A stretch of 64,000 nucleotides of DNA from Anaerolineae bacterium (GTDB taxonomy: Bacteria; Chloroflexota; Anaerolineae; Aggregatilineales; UBA2796): NCBI GenBank assembly GCA_019637615.1, contig JAHBVJ010000026.1, forward strand, positions 62,001-126,000. Reading direction: 5' to 3'. The notes under the pieces were generated by a model. That model had not been told where the DNA came from, made no database searches, and saw only the letters and a program-made list of their open reading frames with translations. Positions 25,672 through 34,598 of the stretch are shown here, piece after piece. Every line of letters begins with the position of its first letter. The stretch's first letter is position 1. The position numbers and the translations under genes were made by a program.

Positions 25672-26251
25672 TGTGGTTTAACTCTTGTGTTCGTCCAGCG
25701 TTCTTGGGGAAAGCTCCGTAGAGGTACGAGATACACGAGCATGACGTTGACGTGACATTGGCTCGTATAGTATGAGATCGCAGCCCTCTCTGTTACGCTC
25801 CGTGCATGGGGCGCTTGATGTAACTGGCGCGGGAGAGGTAGCAACCACTGATGTGTGCTGTCATCGTATTTCCATTGGTCTGGAAGTGAGCCGCCAAGCA
25901 CAACTTCAAGACTTAGAACGATTAGCAATTATATTCTAGCGCGATCGCGCGCAAAGTCAAGCGATTAGCATTAATGTTCGCATAAGAAATCATATAGATA
26001 CGCTTGAGAAGCGAGATCATTTCGAGATCGCTAGGCGGAAGGGCAGGCCAACCTATAAACGACGTTGGTGATGTTTGAGAAATCAGCACACTTTGCCCCC
26101 GACAACTCATTAGCTGGCTTTCCCTCTGAAGACGTTGCAGGACTAGGATATGAAATCCTCTCCGCGCAAGCCTATACTAGTTGTATACCGTGGGAAGGAT
26201 ATCCCAACAGTGAGCGCAAGTTCAATAATGATGGAGGCTTAACGAGGTCTC

Positions 26252-27292
26252 GTGACTACAAGACTGGTAAGGTTGGTTTTCATTGTTGCATTAGCCAGCT
26301 ACGCATTAAGTGTTACAAGTCCAAGCCAAGCGAGTCAACTAACGATAGAGGGATGTATTCCTTTTCATCAAGCTTCGACGGAAGATGTGACCGCATTAGA
26401 TTGGGGACAAAATGGGTTAATCGCCGTTGGATACAGCTCAGGAAAACTCAATATTGTGGATAGTGATGGTACGCGTTTGAACACGTTCACGACGCCATCC
26501 TATATTTCGGCTGTAAAGTGGGAAAACACTAGCAGTCATCCCCTACTCGCTGTGGCTGTTAGTGAGGGGAATATTTGGATTGTTGATATCATGGGCACAC
26601 TGCCCGCGTTTTCATTTCGCGACACGAATGTTGCTGGCGACGTTTCGGATATAACTTGGCATCCTACGACCCGACAATTGGCAGTCGCACTGCAACTTGG
26701 CGTTTCGGCAGTGCTCAACCCTGTGGATATATGGGATATCGATACCCAAAGGATGACGGTATTGTTCAGAGACTATGAAATTGAGACTTCAGTCGCTTGG
26801 CATCCTCGCGATCCCGATGTGATCGCAGTTGGGTTTATCGATGGACGCGCAGAACTATGGCAACTATCAAACAAAACTATGCTGTATAGGGTAAAGCCGA
26901 CAATTCCTGATGATATTGTCCACACGCTCGCATGGTCACCTGACGGTACTCAGTTGGCAATTGGATATGATTTTAGTTTACGTGTGCTTAGTTATCCGAC
27001 TTTCCAAGATACGCTCTCATACACAGTTTCAGAAGTGATCGATGAAATTGCTTGGTATCGTGACAACCATCGAATAGCCATTTTGGTGAGTCAGGGAATA
27101 GAAGTCATCGATGCCAGCAATGGTTCTCAACTTTATTCCGAGACAATTCCGGGCTTCATGCGTGGTGTGGCATGGAGTCCTGATGGGAAACATATAATTT
27201 ACGGTGGGGATAGAACGGGTTTCCGTGGTGAATTCAGGATTTTTGATGCCCCACCGCTTAGCGCAACTGCCACACCTAGTTATGCACCATAA
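26252..27292 (+). CDS. Secreted WD40-like beta-propeller protein
   Basis: A 346-residue protein with an N-terminal signal peptide ('LVFIVALASYALSVTSPSQAS') and about six WD-like blades. The typical 'hAWSPDGTQLAIGY', 'VAWHPRDPDVIAVGF', 'VAWSPDGKHIIYGG' and 'VEIWDI'-type strands are visible ('VDIWDIDTQRM'). The propeller is probably a protein-interaction platform outside the cell. The start is GTG 26252 with GAGG 4 nt upstream, which is close; a start inside the signal region is less likely. Codon use is more AT-rich than in the neighbours. It converges on the Gfo/Idh gene. Confidence 0.75.
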   Translation: MTTRLVRLVFIVALASYALSVTSPSQASQLTIEGCIPFHQASTEDVTALDWGQNGLIAVGYSSGKLNIVDSDGTRLNTFTTPSYISAVKWENTSSHPLLAVAVSEGNIWIVDIMGTLPAFSFRDTNVAGDVSDITWHPTTRQLAVALQLGVSAVLNPVDIWDIDTQRMTVLFRDYEIETSVAWHPRDPDVIAVGFIDGRAELWQLSNKTMLYRVKPTIPDDIVHTLAWSPDGTQLAIGYDFSLRVLSYPTFQDTLSYTVSEVIDEIAWYRDNHRIAILVSQGIEVIDASNGSQLYSETIPGFMRGVAWSPDGKHIIYGGDRTGFRGEFRIFDAPPLSATATPSYAP

Positions 27293-27434
27293 CGATCATT
27301 GGAGCGATGGTGACATCCCTCGTCAGACCGTAACGATTTCGCCCAATTAGTACAAAATCCCGCTACAGATCGCCTTCACACTAGACGGCGCGCTTCTTGG
27401 CATTTCGGCTCACTGCGGCGGGGATAGCATCACA

Positions 27435-28436
27435 CTAGTTTTCTGCCGACGCGTACAACATGTCGATAGCCCGCATTTGTGCGATGGAGTCTTCAATCGG
27501 GAAGCGCGGCGGGCGCTTGTTCAGGATCGCGTCTGCGAAGTCTTCCGCCATCAACGTATATTGATCAGGCTTGTCTACCTTGATTTCTTCGTAGGCGTGC
27601 TTTTCGACCCCCGGTTGGCTGTTCCAATACCGGATGATCACATCAGCGGCGGGATCGGGGCGGAACGGCGCATAGCCCTTCTCCACGAGAATGCGCCCGT
27701 GACTGCCGCGAATCTCGTAGGTTTGCGTGAAGTGCGTGCGCAAACTGCAATCGAAATGTGCCAGCGCGCCCGATGGGAAGGCCATGATCGCGACGAGCCG
27801 TTCATCTACGCCAGTTTTTTCGCCAAAATCCGCGATAGCCTTTACTTCGATGGGTTCTTCGCCAAGCATATAGCGCGTGACGTTGAGGCAGTAGCAGCCT
27901 ACGTCCATCAGCGCTCCGCCAACCAGTTCTTTGCTCAGGCGCACATCACCTTCATCCTCAATGGAAAAACTAAACGCCGCTTGAATCAGGTGAATCTTGC
28001 CCACCGCGCCGGAATCGACCATCTGTTTAACTTTTTCGGTTTGCGGATGGAAGCGATACATAAACGCTTCTGCCAGCAGTACCCCGTGCTGCTTGAATTC
28101 GTCCGCCATGTGTTGGGCTTCGGCGGCGTTGTTCGCCAGCGGCTTCTCGCACAGCACATGCTTGCCACCCTGCGCGGCCTTGATGCTCCATTCGCCGTGC
28201 AGCCCGTTCGGCAGCGGATTGTAGATCGCGTCGATGTCAGGATCAGCGATCAGTTCTTCGTAACTTCCGTAAACTTTGGGGATGTTATTGCGCGCAGCGA
28301 AGGCTTTGCCCTTCTCGATATCACGGCTTCCCACCGCCGCGGCCACGCCGTTGCGCGACTGATGAATAGCAGGAATGACGGCATTTTCCCCGATACGGGC
28401 CGTGCTCAGAATGCCCCATCGAATCTTTTTATCCAT
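27435..28436 (-). CDS. Gfo/Idh/MocA family oxidoreductase (xylose/dihydrodiol dehydrogenase-like)
   Basis: A 333-residue NAD(P)-dependent sugar oxidoreductase. The Rossmann motif is at the start ('WGILSTARIGENAVIPAI'), and the EKP motif that carries the catalytic Lys appears as 'HVLCEKPLANNAAEA'. 'EAFMYRFHPQTEKVKQMV' and 'LVGGALMDVGCYCLNVTRYM' match the dimeric dihydrodiol dehydrogenase / NADP-dependent D-xylose 1-dehydrogenase branch. It diverges from the ROK repressor; the region between carries the ROK promoter and operator. A role in pentose oxidation would fit the locus, but the substrate is an inference. Confidence 0.88.
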   Translation of the reverse strand: MDKKIRWGILSTARIGENAVIPAIHQSRNGVAAAVGSRDIEKGKAFAARNNIPKVYGSYEELIADPDIDAIYNPLPNGLHGEWSIKAAQGGKHVLCEKPLANNAAEAQHMADEFKQHGVLLAEAFMYRFHPQTEKVKQMVDSGAVGKIHLIQAAFSFSIEDEGDVRLSKELVGGALMDVGCYCLNVTRYMLGEEPIEVKAIADFGEKTGVDERLVAIMAFPSGALAHFDCSLRTHFTQTYEIRGSHGRILVEKGYAPFRPDPAADVIIRYWNSQPGVEKHAYEEIKVDKPDQYTLMAEDFADAILNKRPPRFPIEDSIAQMRAIDMLYASAEN

Positions 28437-28539
28437 GAAGAAAATCCTTTGCGTGGAAATGAGCAGACAACCATGCTTAGTTTACCGCAAGCCGCCTCGT
28501 CCTCGTCACAACGAACGACAGTGCAACCCTAAAAACTGA

Positions 28540-28568
28540 TTGACTCGCACAACGTTGTAACATATAAT
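28540..28568 (+). promoter_or_regulatory. Sigma70-like promoter of the ROK repressor gene
   Basis: TTGACT (28540-28545), a 17-bp spacer and a perfect TATAAT (28563-28568). The predicted start is at about 28575, exactly where the XylR-like operator begins. Confidence 0.75.
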
Positions 28569-28574
28569 CCGCGC

Positions 28575-28595
28575 TTAGTTGGTCGGAACAACAAA
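28575..28595. promoter_or_regulatory. XylR-like operator at the ROK gene
   Basis: TTAGTTG - 7 nt - CAACAAA. The arms and the 7-nt spacer match the site at xylA (39927-39947). The arms also resemble known Firmicute XylR operators (TTAGTTTGTTT...AACAAACTAA). Position at +1 suggests autorepression. Confidence 0.65.
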
Positions 28596-28640
28596 CACCA
28601 GTTATTGGCAATTAAAGAACTTAAAGTTAGGCTGGGAACA

Positions 28641-29882
28641 ATGTCTCAGCGGAATAATTTCCGCACCGGCGATCAGACGTTGGTACGTGAAATCAACCTT
28701 TCACTTATTATGAACCGCTTACATCGACACACGCCGATTTCGCGCGCGGGGCTGGCGGATATGACGGGCTTGAATAAATCCACCGTCTCCAGTCTCGTCA
28801 ACGAGTTGATCGAGCATAGGTTCATCCATGAACTCGGCGTCCTGTCTTCAGGTATTGGTCGTCCTTCTGTTCAACTTGAACTCAATCCGCAGGCGGGTTT
28901 CATCGTCAGCGCTGAAATCGGCGTCGGCTTTGTCTCCGTGCTGTGCTCAAACTTTACCGCTGACATCGTCTGGCGCTGCCGCGAGAAGCTGTCTATCGAA
29001 CTTGGTCAAGCCGCCATCCTTGACCGTGTGATCGCGTTGCTGCATACGGCTATCGAAGCGGGGAAGGCGACGCCGCAGTCGCCCACGCTGCTCGGCATCG
29101 CCATCGGTATTCCCGGCCTGATCGATATGAACGAAGGCAAGCTGCTGTTTGCCCCGAATCTGCGCTGGCGCAATGTGCCCATCCGCCACCTGATGCAGCG
29201 CGAGTTTCCTGATGTGCCCGTTTTCGTAGATAACGAAGCCAACATGGCGGCGCTGGGCGAATATTTCTTCGGCGCGGCGCAAGATTTCAACGAAATTTTA
29301 TATCTGAGCGCGGGCGTCGGCTTGGGCGGTGCTATCGTCCGCGATGGGCAGTTGATGCGCGGCACGACGGGCTTCGCGGGCGAATTCGGGCATATGACGA
29401 TGGATCGGGATGGTGAGCTGTGCAACTGTGGCAATCGGGGCTGCTGGGAAACGCAAGTCACGCAGTCCGCCGTCTTCCGCGCCATTCGCCAAGCCATCGG
29501 ATCGGGCGCGGTGAGCAGTCTACAGCCGTATTTGGATGATCTTACGGTGCAACTGGTGGTTGACGCCGCCAAGCAGGGTGATCAAGTGGCTATCCACACG
29601 CTCAATCGGGTGGGACACGACCTTGGCGTTGGCATCGCCTCGCTGGTCAACGTCCTGAATCCCGATCTTGTCCTTGTCGGCGGCATCATCAGTCTGGCGG
29701 GCGAATTCATCATGCCGGTCATCGAAACGGAACTGAACACGCGTGCCTTGCGCTCAAGCGCCAGCGCCGTTACGATCTTGCCCGCCAAACACAGTCAAGA
29801 TGCGTGCGTGATGGGCGGCGTCGCCACCGTCTATCAGCGGGTTCTATCGCAGCCAAATACCATTACGCATGGGATTAATTAA
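28641..29882 (+). CDS. ROK family transcriptional repressor (XylR/NagC-like)
   Basis: A 413-residue regulator. The start is ATG 28641 (MSQRNNFRTGDQ) rather than the upstream TTG at 28605, because the operator and leader lie before it. Residues ~25-75 form the HTH ('ISRAGLADMTGLNKSTVSS'). A ROK sugar-kinase-like domain follows with 'GIAIGIPGLID', 'VFVDNEANMAALGE', 'GLGGAIVRDGQLMRGTTGF', 'GEFGHM' and the zinc motif CNCGNRGCWE. The effector is probably a sugar such as xylose. Operator-like sites at its own promoter and at xylA, and its place directly before the ABC transporter genes, indicate that it controls this locus. Confidence 0.92.
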   Translation: MSQRNNFRTGDQTLVREINLSLIMNRLHRHTPISRAGLADMTGLNKSTVSSLVNELIEHRFIHELGVLSSGIGRPSVQLELNPQAGFIVSAEIGVGFVSVLCSNFTADIVWRCREKLSIELGQAAILDRVIALLHTAIEAGKATPQSPTLLGIAIGIPGLIDMNEGKLLFAPNLRWRNVPIRHLMQREFPDVPVFVDNEANMAALGEYFFGAAQDFNEILYLSAGVGLGGAIVRDGQLMRGTTGFAGEFGHMTMDRDGELCNCGNRGCWETQVTQSAVFRAIRQAIGSGAVSSLQPYLDDLTVQLVVDAAKQGDQVAIHTLNRVGHDLGVGIASLVNVLNPDLVLVGGIISLAGEFIMPVIETELNTRALRSSASAVTILPAKHSQDACVMGGVATVYQRVLSQPNTITHGIN

Positions 29883-30059
29883 CAGGTAGTCATGGAGGCG
29901 AACTAGCATAACTAGCTGATATGGTCTAATCTTATGGGGTCGGCACGCTATTCAATATAATTTATAATTACATACACCAAGGAAGGAGGCTATCTAACGG
30001 GTAGAGACTCGGAAATTTCCAGACAGTCTCAGTCTGAATTGGGGTTAATAAATACTTAC

Positions 30060-30065
30060 GGAGGA
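30060..30065 (+). promoter_or_regulatory. Ribosome site and AT-rich leader of the solute-binding protein gene
   Basis: GGAGGA 6 nt before the ATG at 30071. Upstream, two TATAAT boxes (29956-29961 and 29963-29968) mark a likely promoter without a good -35, leaving a ~95-nt leader. No XylR-like site was seen here. Confidence 0.5.
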
Positions 30066-30070
30066 CTCAA

Positions 30071-31399
30071 ATGTTTAAGAAGGCACTCTTACTCGTCATG
30101 CTCGTTGCTTTAGTCGCGATGGGCATCTCCGTCCAGCCAGCCAAAGCGGCTGTGACAGAACTGACGATTTTCTGGGCGCAATGGGCACCCGCCGATTACT
30201 TGCAAGCCCTCGTCAAAGATTACGAAACTGAAAAAGGCATCAAGGTGACCGTTCGGCAGGAGCCGTGGGGCACCTTCGGCAACGTCGTGACCACCGATTG
30301 GGCAGCCAAAGCCACCTCGTGGGATTTGGTAGTTGGCGACAGCCAATGGCTCGGTCAGGGCGCTTCGCAGGGGCACTATGTCGAACTAACCGACTTCATG
30401 AAGAGCAAGGGCATCGACAAGACCGTCACGCCTGCCACGCTCCAATACTACGGCGAGTATCCGGCTGGTTCGGGCAAGTACTGGGGTTACCCGACCGAAG
30501 GTGACGCCAATGGTTGGGCGTACCGTACCGACCTGTTCACCGATCCCAAAGAAATGGCCGATTTCAAGGCCAAATACGGCTATGACCTTGCCGTCCCCGA
30601 AACGTGGGATCAGTTGATGGACATTGCCAAGTTCTTCACGCGTAAAGATCAGAACCTGTACGGCGCTGCCATCTACACGCAAAAAGACTACGACGCCATC
30701 ACGATGGGCTTCGAGAACGTCTTCTTCAGCTATGGCGGCGACTGGTACAATAAGGACTTCCAAGTCGATGGTGTTGTCAACAGCGAGAACGCGATCAAGG
30801 CGCTGCAATACTATCACGACCTGTATGAATGCTGCTCGCCCCCCGGCCTCAGCAATGCCTTCTTCCAAGAGACGAACGATGCTTACACCAGCGGTCAGGC
30901 CGCGATGGTGATGAACTACTTCGCCTTCTTCCCCGCGCTTGCCAACGAAGCCAGCAGCAAGTTCGCCAAGACCACGGGCTACTTCCCGATGCCCAAGGGG
31001 CCGGATGGCGCACGCTTTGCCGCGCTCGGTGGTCAGGGCATGAGCGTCAGCAGCTACATCTCCGATGAGCGCAAGCAAGCTGCGATGGACTTCATCGAAT
31101 GGTTCGCGCAAGAGTCAGTGCAGGCCAAATGGGCACAGCTCGGTGGCTATACCTGCAACATCAACGTGTTGGCCTCGCCAGAGTTCAACAAGGTTGCGCC
31201 GTTCAACGCCGCCTTTGCCGAGACGATGAACTTCGTCAAGGACTTCACCAACATTCCTGAATACGGCGCGATGCTGCCGATCGTTCAGGAAGCGTTGCAC
31301 AACTTCATCGTGGGCAACCAAGGCACCGCCAAGGAAGCGCTCGATTCAGTCGTGGAAGGCTGGACGCCCATCTTACAAGATGCTGGTTATCTGAAATAG
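30071..31399 (+). CDS. Sugar ABC transporter solute-binding protein (family 1)
   Basis: Binds sugar outside the cell and delivers it to the CUT1-type permease encoded next. The product is 442 residues with signal peptide 'KKALLLVMLVALVAMGISV' cut near AKA. No lipobox Cys is evident. The extracellular solute-binding fold is shown by 'LTIFWAQWAPADYLQALVKDYE', 'DAYTSGQAAMVMNYFAFF' and 'FAALGGQGMSVSSYISDERKQAAMDFIEWF'. Two adjacent Cys (YECCSPPG) are unusual. Ligand unknown; a pentose or pentose oligomer is inferred from the xylA and ROK context. A hairpin at 31426-31452 separates it from the permease genes. Confidence 0.92.
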   Translation: MFKKALLLVMLVALVAMGISVQPAKAAVTELTIFWAQWAPADYLQALVKDYETEKGIKVTVRQEPWGTFGNVVTTDWAAKATSWDLVVGDSQWLGQGASQGHYVELTDFMKSKGIDKTVTPATLQYYGEYPAGSGKYWGYPTEGDANGWAYRTDLFTDPKEMADFKAKYGYDLAVPETWDQLMDIAKFFTRKDQNLYGAAIYTQKDYDAITMGFENVFFSYGGDWYNKDFQVDGVVNSENAIKALQYYHDLYECCSPPGLSNAFFQETNDAYTSGQAAMVMNYFAFFPALANEASSKFAKTTGYFPMPKGPDGARFAALGGQGMSVSSYISDERKQAAMDFIEWFAQESVQAKWAQLGGYTCNINVLASPEFNKVAPFNAAFAETMNFVKDFTNIPEYGAMLPIVQEALHNFIVGNQGTAKEALDSVVEGWTPILQDAGYLK

Positions 31400-31425
31400 C
31401 CCTTAGCAGCGTGTAAGTGAACACT

Positions 31426-31452
31426 TAGGGAGGTGCGATGAACACCTCCCTA
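31426..31452 (+). promoter_or_regulatory. Intercistronic hairpin after the solute-binding protein gene
   Basis: Perfect 10-bp stem TAGGGAGGTG / CACCTCCCTA with a 7-nt loop and no T-run. Such hairpins after binding-protein genes often protect the upstream mRNA or partly stop transcription, giving more binding protein than permease. Confidence 0.6.
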
Positions 31453-31518
31453 CTATTAGGCATTACTAGTAGACATTGCCACCGCTAACAACATCCCAGA
31501 CTCTGAAAGGTCGCTCGT

Positions 31519-32433
31519 ATGGCTGCTGTCAGTCAAACGGGATCAGCATCGTCGGGACGTCGTCACATGAGCGACGGCACGCTGGTCAAGTTATTCATTA
31601 TTCCGACGCTGGCTTTGCTTATTCTGTGGAACGTGTTTCCACTTTTCTACAGCCTGTACTTAAGTTTTACGCGCTATTCTGCCATCGATAACAAGCCGCC
31701 CGATTGGCGCGGCACGCAAAATTACGTCAACATCCTGAAAGACAAGAACCTGTGGGAATCGTTTGCTACCACGGGGCGCTTTGCTGTGCTCTCCGTCGGC
31801 ATCCAGACGGTGCTCGGCTTCTCGCTGGCGATGCTGCTGCGCAACAAATTTCGGGGCAGCGGCATTATCACCACCCTGATCCTGATCCCGATGATGCTGT
31901 CGCCCGTGGTGGTCGGGATGTTCTGGAAAAACATCTATAACCCCGGTTGGGGGATATTTAACTATCTGCTCGACCCGATCAACCCGCAGCGTGCTAACGA
32001 CATGCTCGGCAACCGCGCCACCACCATGCTTGCCGCCGTGATCGTGGATGTGTGGATGTGGACGCCGTTCGTGATGTTGCTGTGCCTATCCGGTCTCAGC
32101 GCCATCCCCGATTATCTGTATGAGGCGGCGGCGATTGACCGCGCCAGCTCATGGTTCCAGTTCAGGCGGATCACGCTGCCACAAGTCGCGCCGCTGCTCA
32201 TGATCGCCATCCTGTTCCGCACCATCGAGGCGCTCAAAGCCTTCGACATCATGCAGGGCTTGACGGGCGGCACCAATGGTACCGAAACCGTCTCCATCGA
32301 GTTGTACAAACTGGCGTTTCAGGGACAGGTCGCCACAGGCCGTGCCAGCGCGCTCGCCTATATCGTGCTGATCATCGTGATTTGCATCTCGAACGTGTAT
32401 ATTCGCTCGCTGAACCGGATGAGAGGGGAATAA
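31519..32433 (+). CDS. Sugar ABC transporter permease (MalF-like)
   Basis: First membrane subunit of the importer, 304 residues and about six membrane segments ('LFIIPTLALLILWNVFPLFYS' first). The EAA loop that docks to the ATPase is 'YEAAAIDRASSWFQFRRITLP'. Binding-protein-dependent transport domain features run from ~75 to 290. The start ATG 31519 has AAAGG upstream; a later ATG at 31567 (MSDGTLVKLF) is also possible. It ends 4 bp before the second permease gene. Confidence 0.93.
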   Translation: MAAVSQTGSASSGRRHMSDGTLVKLFIIPTLALLILWNVFPLFYSLYLSFTRYSAIDNKPPDWRGTQNYVNILKDKNLWESFATTGRFAVLSVGIQTVLGFSLAMLLRNKFRGSGIITTLILIPMMLSPVVVGMFWKNIYNPGWGIFNYLLDPINPQRANDMLGNRATTMLAAVIVDVWMWTPFVMLLCLSGLSAIPDYLYEAAAIDRASSWFQFRRITLPQVAPLLMIAILFRTIEALKAFDIMQGLTGGTNGTETVSIELYKLAFQGQVATGRASALAYIVLIIVICISNVYIRSLNRMRGE

Positions 32434-32437
32434 GCCT

Positions 32438-33433
32438 ATGGCTACTTTTGAACAAGTCGGGCCAAGCTCCCCCGTTTTGGAGTCGATTCGCGTCGATAAG
32501 GTGCATCCGCGCGCCAAGCTGTGGGGCAAAATCCGTGCGGCGGCCGCTATCGCCGTCGCCATTATCATGCTGATTCCCGTCGGGTGGATCATCCGCACGG
32601 CGTTCATGCCGCTGTACGAAGTCACCTCGATCCCGCCCAAAATTCTGTTCTCACCTACGCTGGAAGGCATGATCTACCTGCTCACCGATGACCGCATCCT
32701 CTCGCAAGATGAAACCGCCGCGAAGAAAGCCGATCCGAACATCAGTTGGGTTGACCAGATCATGCTGGCTGGCGGGCGCGAGATCACCGGGCCGAGCCAG
32801 TATGCGCGGCAACTGCTGAACTCCGTGATCATTGCGGGCAGTTCGACCATCCTATCGGTAGCGTTGGGTTTACTAGCCGCCTATGCTTTCAGCCGCTTCG
32901 ATGTCCCCGGTAAAGGCGACCTGATGTTTTTCATCCTCAGCACGCGGATGCTGCCGCCAGTGGTCGTCACCATCCCGATCTTCCTGATGTACCGCGCGCT
33001 AGGGCTGAACGACACGCTGATCGGCATGATCCTGCTGTACACGGTGTTTAATCTGTCGTTTTCGGTGTGGCTGCTCAAGGGCTTCATTGATGAAATCCCG
33101 CGCGAATACGAAGACGCGGCGATGGTCGATGGCTACACGCGCTTCCAAGCCTTCATGCGGATTGTGCTGCCGCAGTCGTTGACGGGCATCGCTGCCACCA
33201 CCGTTTTCTGCCTGATCTTCGCGTGGAACGAGTACGCCTTCGCGCTGATGCTCACCTCGCAGACCGCGCGTACTGCCCCGCCCGCCATCCCGTCGATCTT
33301 GGGCAGTGGTGGGATCGAATGGAATACCATCGCTTCGGCGGTGCTGTTGTTCCTGATTCCCGTGGTGATCGTGACCTTTGCGCTGCGTGAATATCTGCTG
33401 CGCGGCGTGACCTTTGGCGCGATCCGTAAATAG
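32438..33433 (+). CDS. Sugar ABC transporter permease (MalG-like)
   Basis: Second membrane subunit, 331 residues. The N terminus is cytoplasmic, then a membrane segment ('AAAIAVAIIMLIPVGWIIRTAF'). An insert of about 60 residues ('LLTDDRILSQDETAAKKADPN') before the second segment is longer than in most MalG proteins. The EAA loop reads 'YEDAAMVDGYTRFQAFMRIVLP'. Its start has a GAGGGGAAT site that overlaps the end of the preceding gene, so the two permeases are translated together. Confidence 0.93.
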   Translation: MATFEQVGPSSPVLESIRVDKVHPRAKLWGKIRAAAAIAVAIIMLIPVGWIIRTAFMPLYEVTSIPPKILFSPTLEGMIYLLTDDRILSQDETAAKKADPNISWVDQIMLAGGREITGPSQYARQLLNSVIIAGSSTILSVALGLLAAYAFSRFDVPGKGDLMFFILSTRMLPPVVVTIPIFLMYRALGLNDTLIGMILLYTVFNLSFSVWLLKGFIDEIPREYEDAAMVDGYTRFQAFMRIVLPQSLTGIAATTVFCLIFAWNEYAFALMLTSQTARTAPPAIPSILGSGGIEWNTIASAVLLFLIPVVIVTFALREYLLRGVTFGAIRK

Positions 33434-33497
33434 ATAACCTGACTTGCCGCCAGCACCCTTACAGCAGGACGGCAGGATACTTGGATTAATTGAGATA

Positions 33498-34598
33498 ATG
33501 GCAACCATAGATTTACAGCAAGTTGAAAAGAAATTTGGGGGCAGTTACGCCGTCAAACCGATGAACTTGACCATCAAAGACGGCGAGTTCGTCGTGCTGC
33601 TGGGGCCGTCCGGCTGCGGCAAGACGACCACCCTGCGCATGATCTCCGGCTTGGAGACGGTCAGCGGCGGCACGATCAAGCTGAACGGGCGCGATGTCAC
33701 ATGGGCGCATCCGAGCGACCGTGACATCGCCTTCGTTTTCCAGTTTTTCGCGCTGTACCCGAACATGACCGCGCGTGACAACATCGCCTTCCCGCTACAA
33801 GCCCAGCAGGTGCCCACCGCCGAGGTCAAACAGCGCGTCGATCAGGTCATCCACATGCTGCGCATTGGTCATCTGGCAGGCTTGCGTCCGGGTTCGCTCA
33901 GTTCGGGCGATCAACAGCGTGTGGCGCTGGCACGGGCACTCGTTCGCCAGCCCGCCGCCTTCCTGATGGACGAGCCACTCGGTGCGCTGGACGCCGATTT
34001 CCGCGAAACCATGCGCGCCGAGATCAAGCGGCTGCATATCGAACAGCACGCCACCACTGTGTACGTCACGCACGACCAGATCGAGGCGATGGCGATGGGC
34101 GACCGCATCGTGGTGATGTCGGCGGCGGTGGTGCAGCAGGTCGGCACGCCCGCCGAAGTCTATCACTCGCCCGCGAACCTGTTCGTGGCGAAGTTCATCG
34201 GCAGTCCCGGCATGAACCTGATTACAGGACAGCTTCATGATGGAATGCTCACCTTGCCGGGAGCTAACCGGATGCCGCTGCCTGCCGAATGGAGCAAGCC
34301 CCTACTGGCGGCACTCGGCAGCGCGAGCGGCGAGGTCGTGCTCGGCTTCCGCCCCGAAGCGGTACACGTCAATTCGCTCGGCCCCTTAGAGGCCGAAGTC
34401 TACGCCAGCGATTTGTACGGTGGGTTCACTATGCTGCACCTTGATCTGGGCGGCAGCAACGTCGTCCATGCGCGCGTCAGCCGCCAGAGCAACTACCCAA
34501 TCGGCACGCTCGTCAAGCTGTCGCTCAATCCCGACATGATTCGCTTCTTCAACACCAAGACCGAATTAGCCATCCAGCGTGAGGTGGTGCCCGCATGA
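33498..34598 (+). CDS. Sugar ABC transporter ATPase 1 (MalK/UgpC-like)
   Basis: A 366-residue nucleotide-binding subunit. Walker A is 'GPSGCGKTTT', Q-loop 'FQFFALYPNM', Walker B 'FLMDEPLGALD' and H-loop 'YVTHDQIEAMAM'. The signature reads LSSGDQQR instead of the usual LSGGQQQR, a Gly-to-Ser change in the helical signature. A C-terminal TOBE/OB-like domain follows ('EVVLGFRPEAVHV'). The start is ATG 33498 (MATIDLQQVEKKF), since the frame upstream is non-coding. The stop overlaps the next ATPase start by 4 bp (ATGA), pointing to coupled synthesis of a heterodimer. Confidence 0.92.
   Translation: MATIDLQQVEKKFGGSYAVKPMNLTIKDGEFVVLLGPSGCGKTTTLRMISGLETVSGGTIKLNGRDVTWAHPSDRDIAFVFQFFALYPNMTARDNIAFPLQAQQVPTAEVKQRVDQVIHMLRIGHLAGLRPGSLSSGDQQRVALARALVRQPAAFLMDEPLGALDADFRETMRAEIKRLHIEQHATTVYVTHDQIEAMAMGDRIVVMSAAVVQQVGTPAEVYHSPANLFVAKFIGSPGMNLITGQLHDGMLTLPGANRMPLPAEWSKPLLAALGSASGEVVLGFRPEAVHVNSLGPLEAEVYASDLYGGFTMLHLDLGGSNVVHARVSRQSNYPIGTLVKLSLNPDMIRFFNTKTELAIQREVVPA

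Larger units (their letters stand above)
25499..26251. other. Long intergenic region with REP-like hairpins
   Basis: About 750 bp without a credible gene; ORFs on either strand here lack ribosome sites and recognisable sequence. It holds a GC-rich hairpin at 25566-25584 and a REP-like element at 25627-25671. The rest, including 25900-26100, shows nothing I can name except a lone GCGCGATCGCGC palindrome at 25939. Confidence 0.5.

Noticed and set aside
25605..25928. 107-codon minus-strand frame in the long intergenic region
   Set aside because: No ribosome site, no domain, overlaps the REP-like element.
25939..25950. GCGCGATCGCGC palindrome (contains the cyanobacterial HIP1 octamer)
   Set aside because: I noticed it only here and did not scan the window for it, so it is not taken as a family or a sign of cyanobacterial origin.
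26065..26463. 132-codon plus-strand frame before the WD40-like gene
   Set aside because: Overlaps the start of the WD40-like gene in another frame; composition not protein-like.
27477..28532. 351-codon frame antisense to the Gfo/Idh gene
   Set aside because: The opposite strand encodes a clear Gfo/Idh protein; the frame also runs into the ROK promoter region.
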